From Dactylonectria macrodidyma (taxonomy: Eukaryota; Ascomycota; Sordariomycetes; Hypocreales; Nectriaceae), in the NCBI GenBank assembly GCA_020744425.1, contig JAGMUV010000032.1:310001-374000 (forward strand): DNA of 64,000 nucleotides, written 5' to 3'. A program made the position numbers and the translations under genes. The number at the start of each line of letters is the position of its first letter. Positions within the stretch are counted from its first letter, which is position 1. The notes under the pieces were generated by a model. The model saw only the letters and a program-made list of their open reading frames with translations. It was not told the origin of the DNA and searched no databases. Shown here in pieces: positions 32,779-43,632 of this stretch.

Positions 32779-32796
32779 TCCTGGGGTCGATACGTA

Positions 32797-34343
32797 CCAT
32801 CCAGTACCCCTCTGCCGATAAGACCCCTCTACTGATAAGCAAAAAAAAAGTTTCCCCATACAAACTGCTAATTTTCAACCCCCTCACAAAGAGCCACCAG
32901 ATATACGAAAAACAAGTCAATTCCTATTTTTCCAGCTTGGAATCGAATGTATTTTAATATAGTCTTGGTCTTCTAACTGCACGGCCTGCGCGCGTGCGTG
33001 TGACAGCTAATTCTTCTGCCTCCGAATTTGAGCCCTCATTCTCTTCCACTCCTCCCACCTCGATCACCTCTTCGACACCCTCTGTCTCTTCAATCACTTC
33101 GTTTGGCTCAGAAATAGTGTCACCGGTCACTAGAGACTCGGCCAGTGTCATAAACTTCCTGTTGGGATTCGGTATCGCTTTCCTCTTCTTGCCTCTGCTC
33201 AGCCTCCCGACTTCCTCCTCTAAACTGGCTACTCTTGAGCTTAGAGAAGCGATCTTTGACTCTTGTGCTTCAAAACCTTTCGATATCACAGAATAGCGCC
33301 TTCTTGTCGAAGGGCTTTTGTTCTTACCTAGATCCCTGATGTGACGGCTGGTCTTTGGCGTGTTATTGTCACGACCCAAGCTAAGGCGTCCAAGGGACCA
33401 AGTGGCGAAGGGTGGCAAAACCCTTGGACCTTGAGAACCAAGCGGCGAGGCTGATGAGTCAGCCTCACGGGCGAATCAGGGAAGGAGCGATGGAGCGACA
33501 GGAGCGATGGGAACGAGGGAGCAACGCTCCTCGCGCTCCATCGCTCCCATTGAAACCTTAACCTTAAATGGTCGAACAGGCCGAACAAGAGCACGTTCGG
33601 CCACGATCGACCAAGCAGACAAGAATAGTATATATAGCTTCACTCATTCCCACTTCCCTATGTCCAGATAGCTCTCCAGCTTTCAATACAATTTGATTAC
33701 TCAAGAATACTTCTTGACATTATCAGACGTGATTCGCCACCCCACGCTCAGTACGTTACGCCCCGTTTCAGCTGCCAACATAAACCAGTCTGGTTACGGT
33801 TTACTACGTTGGGAACCTTGACCGTCACAGTTATCAGAGTCGCGTTGCCCGTCGCTGAGGCCGTCTGATGCGGGCGTCGTTTCCTTCTTGTCAGGCTGGA
33901 TCTCAGGATGTATGAGCGCTTTCCGTCGAGAAATCGGCCAGTTTCCAGTCACTCTCCAACCAGAAAGGATGTTTTTCTTCGTTATACCCACTTCTCTGCC
34001 TTTGGCATAGGCCTTGATGAAGTTGACCTTGTCCACCGGCGCAGAATCGGTCAGGCTTGTCAGCTTTTGGAGTTCTTTGCGATAGGCCGCCTTGGATGCA
34101 TTAAATGGACCATTGTCGAGTGGTTGTAGGCCGTGGGAGCAGTGAGCCGGCAGGTAACAACAATACACGTTGTTCAAAAAGCACGTAGCCATCCGGTCAG
34201 CGACATCCCCTGCCCAGGTGGCCCGGAAAAGGCGGATACGAACAGATACATGGCTTCGATGACCATCTAGTATGATAAGCCTCGCATCTGACTCATCTTC
34301 CGGCTGTGTTTGGGGAAGATAGACCTGTTTGAGCCACTCGACC
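32797..34343 (-). mobile_element. pogo element copy 3, split by a solo LTR, 5' half lost
   Basis: The 3' terminus begins CCATCCAGTACCCCTCTGCC after TA (32795-32796), with ACCCCTCT twice at 17-bp spacing. The transposase C-terminal part is in two pieces: 32954-33361 (TSRHIRDLGKNKSPSTRRRY, EEEVGRLSRGKKRKAIPNPN) and 33830-34192 (MATCFLNNVYCCYLPAHCSH, LQPLDNGPFN, WRVTGNWPISRRKALIHPEI). They join in frame as DSDNTPKTSRHIRD when the LTR and one GTTAT are removed. The end of exon 2 (VYLPQTQPEDESDARLIILD, then GHRSH with Arg for Gly) lies at 34230-34335. The copy ends at the second LTR, so exon 1 and the 5' repeat are missing. Confidence 0.85.
33367..33829 (+). repeat. Solo LTR 1 with 5-bp target duplication
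   Basis: 463 bp, from TGTCACGACCC to GACCGTCACA, flanked by GTTAT on both sides (33362-33366 and 33830-33834). TG...CA ends and a 5-bp duplication are those of an LTR retrotransposon, left as a solo LTR by recombination. A TATATATAG motif lies near 33632. Orientation was assigned arbitrarily. Confidence 0.85.
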
Positions 34344-34797
34344 TGTGACGGTCAAGGTTCCCAACGTAGTAAACCGTAACCCGACTGGTTTATGTTGGCA
34401 GCTGAAACGGGGCGTAACGTACTGAGCGTAGGGTGGCGAATCACGTCTGATAATGTCAAGAAGTATTCTTGAGTAATCAAATTGTATTGAAAGCTGGAGA
34501 GCTATCTGGACATAGGGAAGTGGGAATGAGTGAAGCTATATATACTATTCTGGTCTGCTTGGTCAATCGTGGCCGAACGTGCTCTTGTTCGACCATTTAA
34601 GGTTAAGGTTTCAATGGGAGCGATGGAGCGCGAGGAGCGTTGCTCCCTCGTTCCCATCGCTCCTGTCGCTCCATCGCTCCTTCCCTGATTCGCCCGTGAG
34701 GCTGACTCATCAGCCTCGCCGCTTGGTTCTCAAGGTCCAAGGGTTTTGCCACCCTTCGCCACTTGGTCCCTTGGACGCCTTAGCTTGGGTCGTGACA
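34344..34797 (-). repeat. Solo LTR 2, inverted, no target duplication
   Basis: 454 bp, the reverse complement of LTR 1 with few changes; LTR 1 has an extra 9 bp (CAGGCCGAA). The flanks are CGACC and TCCCG, which do not match. It joins the broken pogo copy 3 to the 5'-truncated Helitron, so a rearrangement through LTR sequence is likely. Confidence 0.8.
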
Positions 34798-37545
34798 TCC
34801 CGGGAGCGATTCGCCCATATCTGGGGATATCACGTATCTGCTGTTAACCCAGAGCCTCAGCGAATACAGGCGCCTGGGGAAGGGAACCCCCTGATCCTTA
34901 ATCTATTGCAGCAGCCCCTTACCGTTGGGTTCCTATCAATGGTAGTTAACCGCGTGCAACGACACCGCTGTAATAACTATTGTATGCAGCTCAATAAACA
35001 TACCAAGCAGGTCGAGTGCCGCTTTGGATTTCCTCACGGGCAACGCCTACTAGCCTCCCTAGACAAGGTTCCTCATTCTAAGCACTGGAGCTTCAGGGGC
35101 GAGCGGAATGATAGCCAGATTAACCACTATAACCGCTTGCTTACAATTGCGTGGCTGGCCAATACAGATATCTCCCCCTGCACGAGCCTACAGCAGGTAA
35201 TCGATTACGCAGCCAAATACTGCTCCAAGTCGGAAAAGAAAAGTGAGTCTTTTGCCCAGATTGGGAAAGCCCTGATGCCCCGGGTCAAGGACCATAACCC
35301 CCTTATTTCCTTCACGTCAAAGCTCCTAAATCAGCTAGTTGCTGAGCGGGATTACTCAAAGCAGGAGGTTTGCCACTTGCTCCTCGGCCTGCCGTTACCG
35401 GAGGGCTCACGAACCTGCCTATATGTTGACTGCCGTCATCCTGACAGGCATTCCCACTCCCTACGTATGAACGGCGATGAGGTTGACGAGACCCTCAATA
35501 TCTATGAAAAGTACAGTCAACGCCCAGAAACCGTAGAGGACCTAACCTACGTTTCCTTCCTCAAATACTGGAATTTCCGCTCTAGAGACCCTTCCAAGTG
35601 GAAGCAATGGCAGCCAGGAAACGTTAACGGCAGGCCTCGTGTATTGGTTTACTTCCCTCGCTATCATGCTGATCCAGAAGGTCAACAGTGGCCAGATTAC
35701 TGCCGTGTAAAGCTAACATTGAACCACCCACATCGCCGAGTTGATGAGCTTCTGACATTTGACGGCCAACTTTTCAGTTCCCACGTTGAGGCTTTCTTGC
35801 ATTTTTGGCAACACCACAGTCATGGTGATGACCATTACGGCTGGCCAAAAGAGGCTCGACTACAGCCTCAAGAGGATCAATACGAGGCTCTGCCTGTGGA
35901 GGAGGAATTTGATGACGAAGACTGGATTCGCCTCGCCGCCCTTTTACCTGACAACCCCCTTACCCAGGAAGGTCTTGACCTACTTGGCCGCCGCGATATC
36001 GACGTTAATTACGACTGGACACGGCATGTAGGTACTTATCCGGAACTTCGAGACGGCTACTGGAAAGACCTTATCGCTAGCCACCCTATAGCCAACGATG
36101 TGGAGGTCCTTGGCCCCCACTGGCGTGATCAGCTGAACCCACAACAACGGCTCGTGTACGACACCTTCATGGGCCACTTCCAGGCGCAAAATCCTACTCA
36201 AATCCTTCTCCACGTTGACGGTGGTGGTGGTACAGGCAAGTCCTTCCTTATCAAGGTGCTTTCCTCCCATCTTCAGGCGGCTGCCCTACCGAATCCTAGC
36301 CCTATTTGCCGCGTAGCGCCAACAGGCGTTGCGAGTAACCAGATACAGGGCAGCACCATACATTCGTTGCTACGTCTCCCAGTACGTGGTGCTTTTACCG
36401 ACCTTCCCCCAGCCGATGCGGCCGCCCTTCAGTCCCGCCTACGGCACGTCAAGTACCTCGTTATCGATGAAAAGAGCATGCTAGGGCTAGAGCAGCTAGC
36501 GCGGATCGATTCCCGTCTACGGCAGGCCTTCCCACAGCGTAGCCTCGAGTTCTTTGGTGGCATGAGCGTCTTGCTGGTGGGCGATTTCTTCCAGTTACCA
36601 CCCGTCCGGCAAAAGCCGCTGTATTCGACTAGCACCAGCCTGTCTCCGCTGGAAAGGAGAGGGCAGGTGGCCTACCGGTTATTTGACCGCACCATCTTCT
36701 TGACCACGGTACAGCGCCAAACTGGCGATGATCAGGCTCAGTTCCGTCAGGCATTGCAGGAACTGCGTGAAGTTAAGTTATCTATACCGTCATGGAACCT
36801 CCTTAGTAATCGGGTACAGGCCAAGCTAACACAGAGCGAGATTGACAGCTTCAGGGCCGCTTTGCGGGTGTATTCTACAAAGGCCCGGGTCAACGAGTAC
36901 AATTACGAGCATATGGTGCACCTCAACGACCCGGCAGTACAGGTGGAGGCAAAGAATCGGGGCAACGGCGCGGGGCAGGCGCCAAGCGACAACGCTGGCA
37001 ACCTATCTAACAGGTTCCCTGTTGCTAAAGGCGCCAGGGTGATGCTTACGACTAACCTATGGCAGCCAGCTGGCCTAGTTAACGGTGCCCAGGGTACTGT
37101 ATACGACATCGCCTGGAACGAAGGCACCAACCCATGGGAAGAACCCCCGGCGGTTATTATGGTGGATTTCGATAGCTACGACGGGCCGCCGTATCTAACA
37201 ACTAACGAGGGCAGGAAAATCGTACCCATCCTTCCAGTCACGCGTGATTTCCTAGTGGGCAACGAGACCTACGCTCGCACGCAGTTTCCCTTGATCGTGG
37301 CATTTGCTATCACTGTTCACAAATGCCAGAGCCTAACGAAGGATCAGATAGTTACTGACCTCGCTACACGCGACTTCCAGGCCGGTATTAGTTATGTTGC
37401 CGTCTCACGAGTTACCTCGCTGGAAGGCCTACTCCTTGAGGCGCCGTTCGACCGCCAGAGCCTCTATAACCACACGCCCACGGAAGGTTTATACGCCTGC
37501 GTTTCCTACGTACTGCGTTTGTGGCTAACTATAAGGCAGGGATGA
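34798..37545 (+). pseudogene. Helitron PIF1-like helicase, N-terminus lost
   Basis: The open frame begins upstream inside LTR 2 (34579) and runs 988 codons to 37545; Helitron sequence starts at about codon 74 (SRERFAHIWGYHVSAV). There is the pre-helicase segment typical of Helitrons (AWLANTDISPCTSLQQVIDY followed by AAKYCSKSEKKSE). The SF1 helicase motifs follow: Walker A GGGGTGKSF (about residue 550), Walker B YLVIDEKSM, GDFFQLPPVRQKP, TVQRQTG, GARVMLTTNLW and AITVHKCQSLT. No HUH motif is present. A small frame KMRLADQQRRQAQQ after 37550 may be the original C-terminus after a frameshift. The helicase half is intact, so unwinding activity is possible, but there is no proper start. Confidence 0.85.
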
Positions 37546-37912
37546 AGATGCGCCTTGCTGACCAACAACGCCGACAGGCTCAACAGCTGACCGATCCGCC
37601 GTATCCACCACGCTACATTGATTAAATGACGTTTTCCTATAAGCTACAGGGAAAGGGGAAATTCGATATACGGTATATAGTTGATTGGGCCTGTCAGGAA
37701 GTGGTAAGGGGACCCCTATGTCTATCAGTCAACTCCCTGACTACAGGTTTGAAGTGGTTTAACAGCTGGTTACCGCCGCAGTTGAAAGGGGGGTTCTAGG
37801 GGGTTCCCCCAGGAGAATTTAATAGCAGGTATACGGTATTTACCCTTCGGGCTGGATATTCAGCCGTTAAGTCCCTTGCCTTGGCAACTTAATGGGTGTT
37901 CGAAGTATTTTA
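34798..37912 (+). mobile_element. 5'-truncated Helitron
   Basis: Starts abruptly at the LTR junction and ends at TTCGAAGTATTTTA (37912). It has the same 3' hairpins as the copy at 1-1064 (GGCTG...CAGCC at 37850-37865). The 5' terminus and the Rep (HUH) domain are missing, so it cannot move itself. The flank beyond the end is AAATCTACTACC followed by more TAC repeats. Confidence 0.85.
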
Positions 37913-37924
37913 AATCTACTACCT

Positions 37925-38265
37925 ACTACTACTACTAGATTCGCCAGCCTGGTCACCCCCGGGGTCAATAATCTCATGCGCTACGTCGCGTATCTCTGTC
38001 AGCGACAGCGCGCGTCCCAGGGCTTCTTCTTCGAGTAGGTAGTCGGCCAAGAGCTGCTCTTGAAGTGGTGATGATTTTTGGGCTTTAATCTGGGCGGAAT
38101 GTGCATCTGTTGCACCAGCTTTTCGACCACGGATTGTTCACCTGCCCCAGTCATACTGCTTTGCTAGAGTGCGAATTGCGCCGCCGTCTTTAGCCTTTTT
38201 GAGGATTCCTTGCATGAGGATCTCACCTTCATTCTGAGTAGCATTCATGGTGAAATTTTGGGTTA
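37925..38265 (-). pseudogene. pogo-type transposase, N-terminal remnant
   Basis: Reads MNATQNEGEILMQGILKKAK, GGAIRTLAKQYDWGR, stop, TIRGRKAGATDAHSAQ, SPLQEQLLADYLLEEEALGR, LSLTEIRDVAHEIIDPGG. This is a psq HTH followed by a CENP-B type domain, as at the start of Fot-like transposases. A TGA interrupts it after DWGR. Nothing of the catalytic core remains; it ends in a (TAG)n stretch beside the Helitron end. Confidence 0.65.
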
Positions 38266-40323
38266 ATTTGGATAATAATTGATGATGTTGTGATGGAGTT
38301 GCGTGAGGGACATTACGCGACCGCGTCTGACATGGGTGGGCGGAAGGGTAGGTCGTGACCTTAGCGATGGCGGTCCGTATTATCGAGTTTGACACGCAAC
38401 TACAACAGCAATATAGATCTAAATCATTTAAAAATTGCATTTTCATGTTCTTTAGGCATTAAACTTCCCAGGATGACTAAATCAAAGAACCTTAATCTCC
38501 CCCCTCCGCCGGAACCCGAGAGAGTCTGGGGCATTAAGGTTCGTGGTCGGTCAGGCACTAGGTCCTGGAGCGAGAGTCAGCGTGCCCCTGAATCCCTGAG
38601 CCGCATCTCGTTCAGGGTGAGGCGCTAATAATTCCCCGCAAGGGTTGGCGTGGGGCGGGGATAGCCGTGCCGTCCCATCCGCGCCGTCCCATCCGCGCCT
38701 CCATATGCGGGGAGTCCCCAACAGCTGAAGCTGAGGCTATCCTAATAATAGGCCATAGAGCATCCTGCCGACATCCGAACATGTGATAGCCAATCGACAG
38801 CTGCGGGGATGATGAGTGGCGCTGCGACTATCACAGCTGTTGGTGCTAGAACCTTGAATAGGCTACAAACGCCCCTATGCCGTCAGCAAGTAGTAACTCC
38901 AGTTCGCTCCCAACGTATTACAATGCAACGACGAACCATCCGAAGCCTCAGTATCCAACCAAGGCTTAGCTGGGCGCTGAGGGAGCAGCCTAGAATCTCG
39001 TTGGGGCATTAGGCGCGTCCTGGATCGCCCGCCGGCAGACGGAGACAGGGCTGAGACAAGCTTCGCTAGTCACCACCGTTATTGTAGCAGCCCGACTCCC
39101 TATGTGGATTCCCCTGCATGCCTGAGAGCCCCATTTCTATTAACTTTGAGTAGCTCCATTTATAGACTAACCATGTGGGGATGTTGGGTATTGGGAAGGC
39201 AGTCGGATGTTTGAAAACTGACCCCGTCCGATAGTCAAGCTATTCTAGGCACCGCAAGTGAATGTGTACGAAAACAATTGGTTTGAAAAACGCCATAGCC
39301 CCATCTTCTCCCAATCCTCCGGCTTATGATTGTGACTGACGTCATGGTTGCCAATTTTGCGAGTTCAGCTTAGGATTAAAGTTGAGTGATACGAAACGAT
39401 GAGGCTTTTGATGAGGTGGCATGCGTCTCAACACGAGCTGAAGCTCAGCTATTGAACTCTGGATGCCGAGTTCCGTCGCCTTGCAGATATTACGCGTTGG
39501 GTCTGTCGGTTGTCATGACCGGGCTGCGCCGGTGAGACCATATTGGCGGGTGTGATCACCGGCAGCTCCTGTCCCACCATCAACATCCATGTCATCTCAC
39601 GAATCTTCTCAGGTAGAAAGGGATCTGGGGCTAATGTGGAGACATCGCGGCGCCCCACGCTCAGAAAATCGGCGAACTCGGGTTCTCAACGACAGCATGT
39701 CCAATAGCAACAAAGGCGTTGAATTAAGCTTGATCCCAAACGAGGTCTCGTATTGCCACACTAACTACGGAGTACTAGGCTAGTTTGTTGGTGGAAGAGG
39801 CACTCAGTGCGACCCCAACCCACCAACCCAGGAGACAAAGCTGGTTACCCTAGAGGTTGAAGATTGGGGACAAGGATGAGGATAAGTCAATACCAAGGAC
39901 AGGACTCGGAATCTGGATGTGCCAAGTATTGAATTCAATGCTTTAGAACGAGGGAAGAAGGCAAAACCGGAATAGAAGTGATACAAGCTGCTGCGACAGC
40001 TTTTGGGTCTCTAGAATAGCTAAAGAATCAATGTCGTCACAATGCAAAAGATACGTTGAAAAGTTGAAGAAGGGAAAAAGCGTGCCTGGCCCAGTAGTTG
40101 GGCAGGTGTTCACTTTAAGTAGGGACCTAAGCGGCCATTGGCCAACCTTCATTAAACCCCAGATGCTCATAATCCCCATCACACTAGCCGAAAAAGAGGG
40201 TGTCCAGGTCGAAAAGATCCCCACAGAGGCATCGAAAGGAGTGTCCGCGAATCTGAATAACCTCATCCCAGACCCTATATCTTCCAATTTTGTTCTACGG
40301 CACCCCAGAAAAACAAACACCTT
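38266..40323. other. Intergenic, no supported gene
   Basis: No family recognised. Two opposing open frames at 39943-40327 are of similar length and quality, and neither has a motif I can name. CGCGCCGTCCCATC repeats occur near 38670-38700. Confidence 0.45.
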
Positions 40324-40938
40324 TTAATCATCATAGTAGACATTAATAGTGATTGGCACATTGAAGTCCATGTCACCAATGCAGATTTGGAACTGGACAT
40401 ATCTTTGTGAGAACCTGAGATGGGGCCGGTGAGATGCCGAAGTCACTTACCCCGTTGTTATTGTTGCAGCAAATGACAGTCTGCTCGCATGCGGTTGTGT
40501 TCTGGCAGATGTGGCCTGCAGAAAACTCGTCAGCCTCTTCCTGGATGGTCTGGGTGCAAGTGTGATCACCCACCACCATTCCCATCGCTGGTACAGCAGT
40601 ACGGAGCGCCTGCGGAACAGATGTTCGTCTGTTGGTTGGAGCCGCCGGTCGAGCAATCCTTGTTCTTGTTGTGGTTGTTGTTGTCGTTATTGTATCCTCC
40701 TGAAATAGCAATTTACCGCCATGTAAGCCTCCTGAAAGTTCTGAATCCTGGTCAACTTACTCTTGTAATTGGGGTTTTTGGCCGGCCATCGAGGGAACGG
40801 AATGTCCCCAGGACCCGGCATCCTAGGCTCAATGTCTCGAGGCTTAACCTCCGGCTCTGGGCCGATTGGCTCGACAACTGGGGATGCCACAGCGGCCTGC
40901 AAGAAGACAAGACCGTAAAAGAGAGCAGAAGCGTGCAT
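40324..40938 (-). pseudogene. Hydrophobin-like secreted protein A, one-base insertion
   Basis: Exons 40938-40761, 40699-40451 and 40392-40324, introns of 61 and 58 nt (GTAAGT donors). The signal peptide is MHASALFYGLVFLQAAVAS. The mature part has the hydrophobin pattern: ICSAGAPYCC, HIC, TAC, TVICCNNNNG and, after the second intron, FQICIGDMDFNVPI. Eight cysteines with doublets at 2-3 and 6-7 fit, plus two extra cysteines (DCSTGG and HTCTQT) that could pair. The exon sum is 496 nt; an extra G in GGTGGTGGGTGAT (40569-40571) shifts the frame, and without it the protein is 164 residues. Hydrophobins coat hyphae and spores as amphipathic films. It lies divergent to hydrophobin B. Confidence 0.7.
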
Positions 40939-41146
40939 GGTTGCGGTGTGACAGCGCGAGTGGTAGTAGGTTAAGGCTGATGGCAGTGACGGAAAATGAA
41001 AAGACCGAGGGGAGCAAAAAGATAGAGTGAGAAGAAATCCAGAGTGACTGGGAGGTTGCAGATGTGGGAAACGATGAAGGGGAAACCGTTGCTATTTGAA
41101 CGAAAATGTCCTCCCTAGCCTCGGATTCGTCATTCAGAGGCAAATA

Positions 41147-41548
41147 CCCGTTGGAATTGTGGGCAAGCCGCCTACCAATCTCGTCCCGAGGTTGGGACGG
41201 AAAACCTGTGTCAGCCGGGTATATAAGTGTTACTTTCGAACAATTTTCTATGCGATAAGAATATAAAAGTGTTAGTACCGATAAGAAATACATCTAAAAG
41301 TCATCTCTAAAGTGGAAAAAAAAATGGTAAAGTCTGGGTAAATTCCTTAATGTGCTAAGAGGTCTTATCGGGCTGGATTTTTATAGAAAGGAGCAGCTTT
41401 TTTCATGTATTTTCTTATCGGTGCTAACACCCTTGCATATATAATATAAAGATAACTGTTTAAAGGTGACACATATATAGCTGACACAGGTTTTCCGTCC
41501 CAACCTCGGGACGAGGTTGGTAGGCGGCTTGCCCACAATGCCAACGGG
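41147..41548. mobile_element. MITE with long inverted arms
   Basis: 402 bp flanked by TA (41145-41146 and 41549-41550). The ends begin CCCGTTGG and match for about 70 bp with three or so differences (GGGCAAGCCGCCTACCAA, CTCGTCCCGAGGTTGGGACG, AAAACCTGTGTCAGC). Similarity resumes inside (GTGTTAG[T/C]ACCGATAAGAAA), so each arm is about 150 bp. No ORF. TA duplication fits a Tc1/pogo-mobilised foldback. The ends do not match the autonomous elements here, nor the Fusarium mimp ends. Confidence 0.8.
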
Positions 41549-41744
41549 TAGTTGTATGCAAGTCAGAAGCCACCAAAGGCGGAGGACCAAATAATCTCCA
41601 AAACCTTGAACGCCCCAACTGTTGAGTGGTGACTTCACTTTGCATCATTTTCTATCATCTCTCCACGCTCGGTACTCGGGCCTCCGTGGCTGGCTAAAAC
41701 AGGCATCGGAGCATTGGTGCAATGCCAACCCACCATACATGCGC

Positions 41745-41848
41745 TCGGCCTCATTGTGATCTCATTGTGATGACTTCTCGGGCTCTTGGCATGTGCCCGG
41801 CCTCATTGTGATCTCATCGTGATGACTTCTCGGGCTTTTGGCTTGATG
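41745..41848 (+). repeat. Tandem duplication, two copies of 52 bp
   Basis: Both units read CGGCCTCATTGTGATCTCAT then TGATGACTTCTCGGGCT; lies 440 bp upstream of hydrophobin B and may affect its promoter. Confidence 0.85.
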
Positions 41849-42287
41849 CCCAGTCGGACTCGACTCATCCGGACCGTGCCTAGATGCCGCCTCTCATCGT
41901 CTCTTCCATTGTTCTTGACGAATCAGATAAAGATATTGGGTTGGATGACCATGAACAGACTTTCTACGTCAGGATCTTGAATGCGTTCAGAATGGTGTCA
42001 GAAGCTGAAAATGAGTTCAATAGTTTCAAAATTCCGGTCGAAAGATGCAGAAAGGGGCGTTAGGCACTGGTCTCCGAGAGTCTTAGACCAACTTTGCATT
42101 CATCGGGGTCGATAAACTCACAAGAGTCCTCAGCAGAAAAAGGTATAAGAATGGCATATCCCTTCCACTTTCAACGATTCCCATCACTCCCAGACATCAC
42201 ACAGTCAACAAGCAGCCTAATTACAACCAAACCCTGTCCACTGTTCACTTGTCTTTCTGAGATCATCAACACTTTTCAACAACCACA

Positions 42288-42706
42288 ATGCAGGTTACCT
42301 CTATCGTCGCTCTTCTCATCGCTGCCACCGGCGCTCTCGCTGCACCCGGGGGTTACAAGCCAAACAAGCCTAACAAGCCTTCCAAGCCGGCTCCCCCCGT
42401 TGTCCAGCAAATCACCTGCAGCGGTGGCTCTCCTTACTGCTGCAATGCTGAGGCTAATGGCGGCGAAGACTCATTCGCGTCTGGTGGCGGCGATATCTAC
42501 TTCAAGTGCTCTGACATGACCAACAATTGCAACAGCATCACTGTGTGCTGCAACAACAACGTGCGTGATACGCGAACAGCTTCGGCCGTCTCTGGACCTG
42601 ACGGGTCGTCCCCCCAAAATACTGCCACGCTAACCACCGAATGTAGGGAGAGGACGCCGAGCAAACCTGTGCCGCCTTCGGCAACGCCAAGGTCATCTTC
42701 GACTAA
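42288..42706 (+). CDS. Hydrophobin-like secreted protein B, intact
   Basis: Exons 42288-42560 and 42647-42706 with an 86-nt intron (GTGCGT donor, CTAAC branch, GTAG acceptor), 110 residues. The signal peptide MQVTSIVALLIAATGALA is followed by a Lys/Pro repeat (YKPNKPNKPSKPAPP) and eight cysteines in the hydrophobin order: ITCSGGSPYCC, FKC, TNNC, ITVCCNNN, then EQTC in exon 2, ending AKVIFD. The spacing C4-X6-C5 is shorter than in classic class I. Secreted, expected to self-assemble at the cell surface. Divergent partner of the frameshifted hydrophobin A, which uses the same ICC/VCC-NNN module. Confidence 0.85.
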
Positions 42707-43632
42707 ACTCCCTTGCTGGAGCCCGTGGTCAATACTGGCGGTTCTCTGGGTACAGGCTCTAGACTTGTGAGGCGCGGCTAGGGAAAGCTTGTCGACCATG
42801 TAGGGTTTACTGCAGTGGACTGGGAAGGTTCGACATTGGACAGAGCAATAGGGGAATGAAAGGGACACACTTTTTTGGTTTTAGGTTTTGGGTTCAGGTG
42901 ACGAGAGTGGCTCTTGTTCATCTTGTTTCAGAGCTAGCCCTGGATCATCCTCGAACCACGCACGCTCCTTATACGCATGTTCTTGAGTAGAAGCCCACTT
43001 GGGCTGACGTCAGTTTAACATAACACAGAAAAACGTGGTTGGTCTCAAAACTCCTTTTGCCCTGAGCTGTCTTGCAGTGAGGTTTCCATGTCATGGCTTA
43101 ATTCAGCTCCCCTTTTTGGGATGACCTAACGGCTGCGAGCGGTGGCGCCAAAACGGTCTTGATCTCGATAAAACCTTAGTAGCAGAAATCAACCCACTAT
43201 TAGAGATGATTGAGATAGGGAGAAGCCTATAAGCGAATGGCCTATGGAAGGGGCTACGCTCTCTAATGTATGCTAGCTCCGAAATGACTCTAATCTGCGT
43301 CAAAGTCCGGAAGAAACCTAGGAAATTGCGACCAGTTTTGATACTTAACGGAACAATATCACGAACCTTGCTCCTACACCATGTGTCAGTAAATCTAGGC
43401 GTGGACGCGATGATCTTATTACCATTCTCGCACATCAACGAGCAACCGAAAGATAGCGGCTTGGCTTCTCCCGTATCCACGGGCTTTAATTATGGAGGTA
43501 CTGCGTGAATTTCTTGTGCTGTGCGAAGTTGGATTTCTAGATCTATCTGTGACGGCGAAACAAGAGATATATTGATATTCCGCAGCCTGGGGAACTTGAG
43601 AAATAATGACGTTTGAGTATCCCTTTCTTTGT
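42707..43632. other. Intergenic, no supported gene
   Basis: Short open frames on both strands without motifs. Nothing recognised. Confidence 0.45.

Larger units (their letters stand above)
27128..32781 (-). mobile_element. Full-length Tad-like LINE with intact ORFs
   Basis: 5654 bp between copies of an 11-bp target duplication TGGGGTCGATA (27117-27127 and 32782-32792). Reading minus: a 5' end of six 9-bp repeats, 109-nt leader, ORF1, ORF2, a 3' UTR with a hairpin block, the motif CCCGGGCGTAATAAA, and a (TAC)7 tail. Neither ORF has a stop or frameshift. A complete 5' end, exact duplication and open frames point to a recent insertion. Confidence 0.9.
40939..42287. promoter_or_regulatory. Divergent promoter region between two hydrophobin genes
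   Basis: 1.35 kb shared upstream region containing a MITE (41147-41548) and a 52-bp tandem duplication (41745-41848). On the B side AGGTATAAGAATGG (42140-42153) is a possible TATA element, followed by a CT/CA-rich leader and CACAATG at the start. Confidence 0.45.

Noticed and set aside
32720..32835. Lys-Glu-Cys repeat protein on the plus strand
   Set aside because: Translation of the 9-bp repeats at the LINE 5' end; no other coding evidence.
39943..40327. Two opposing ~100-125 codon ORFs
   Set aside because: Neither strand has a recognisable motif, and they mirror each other; not supported as a gene.
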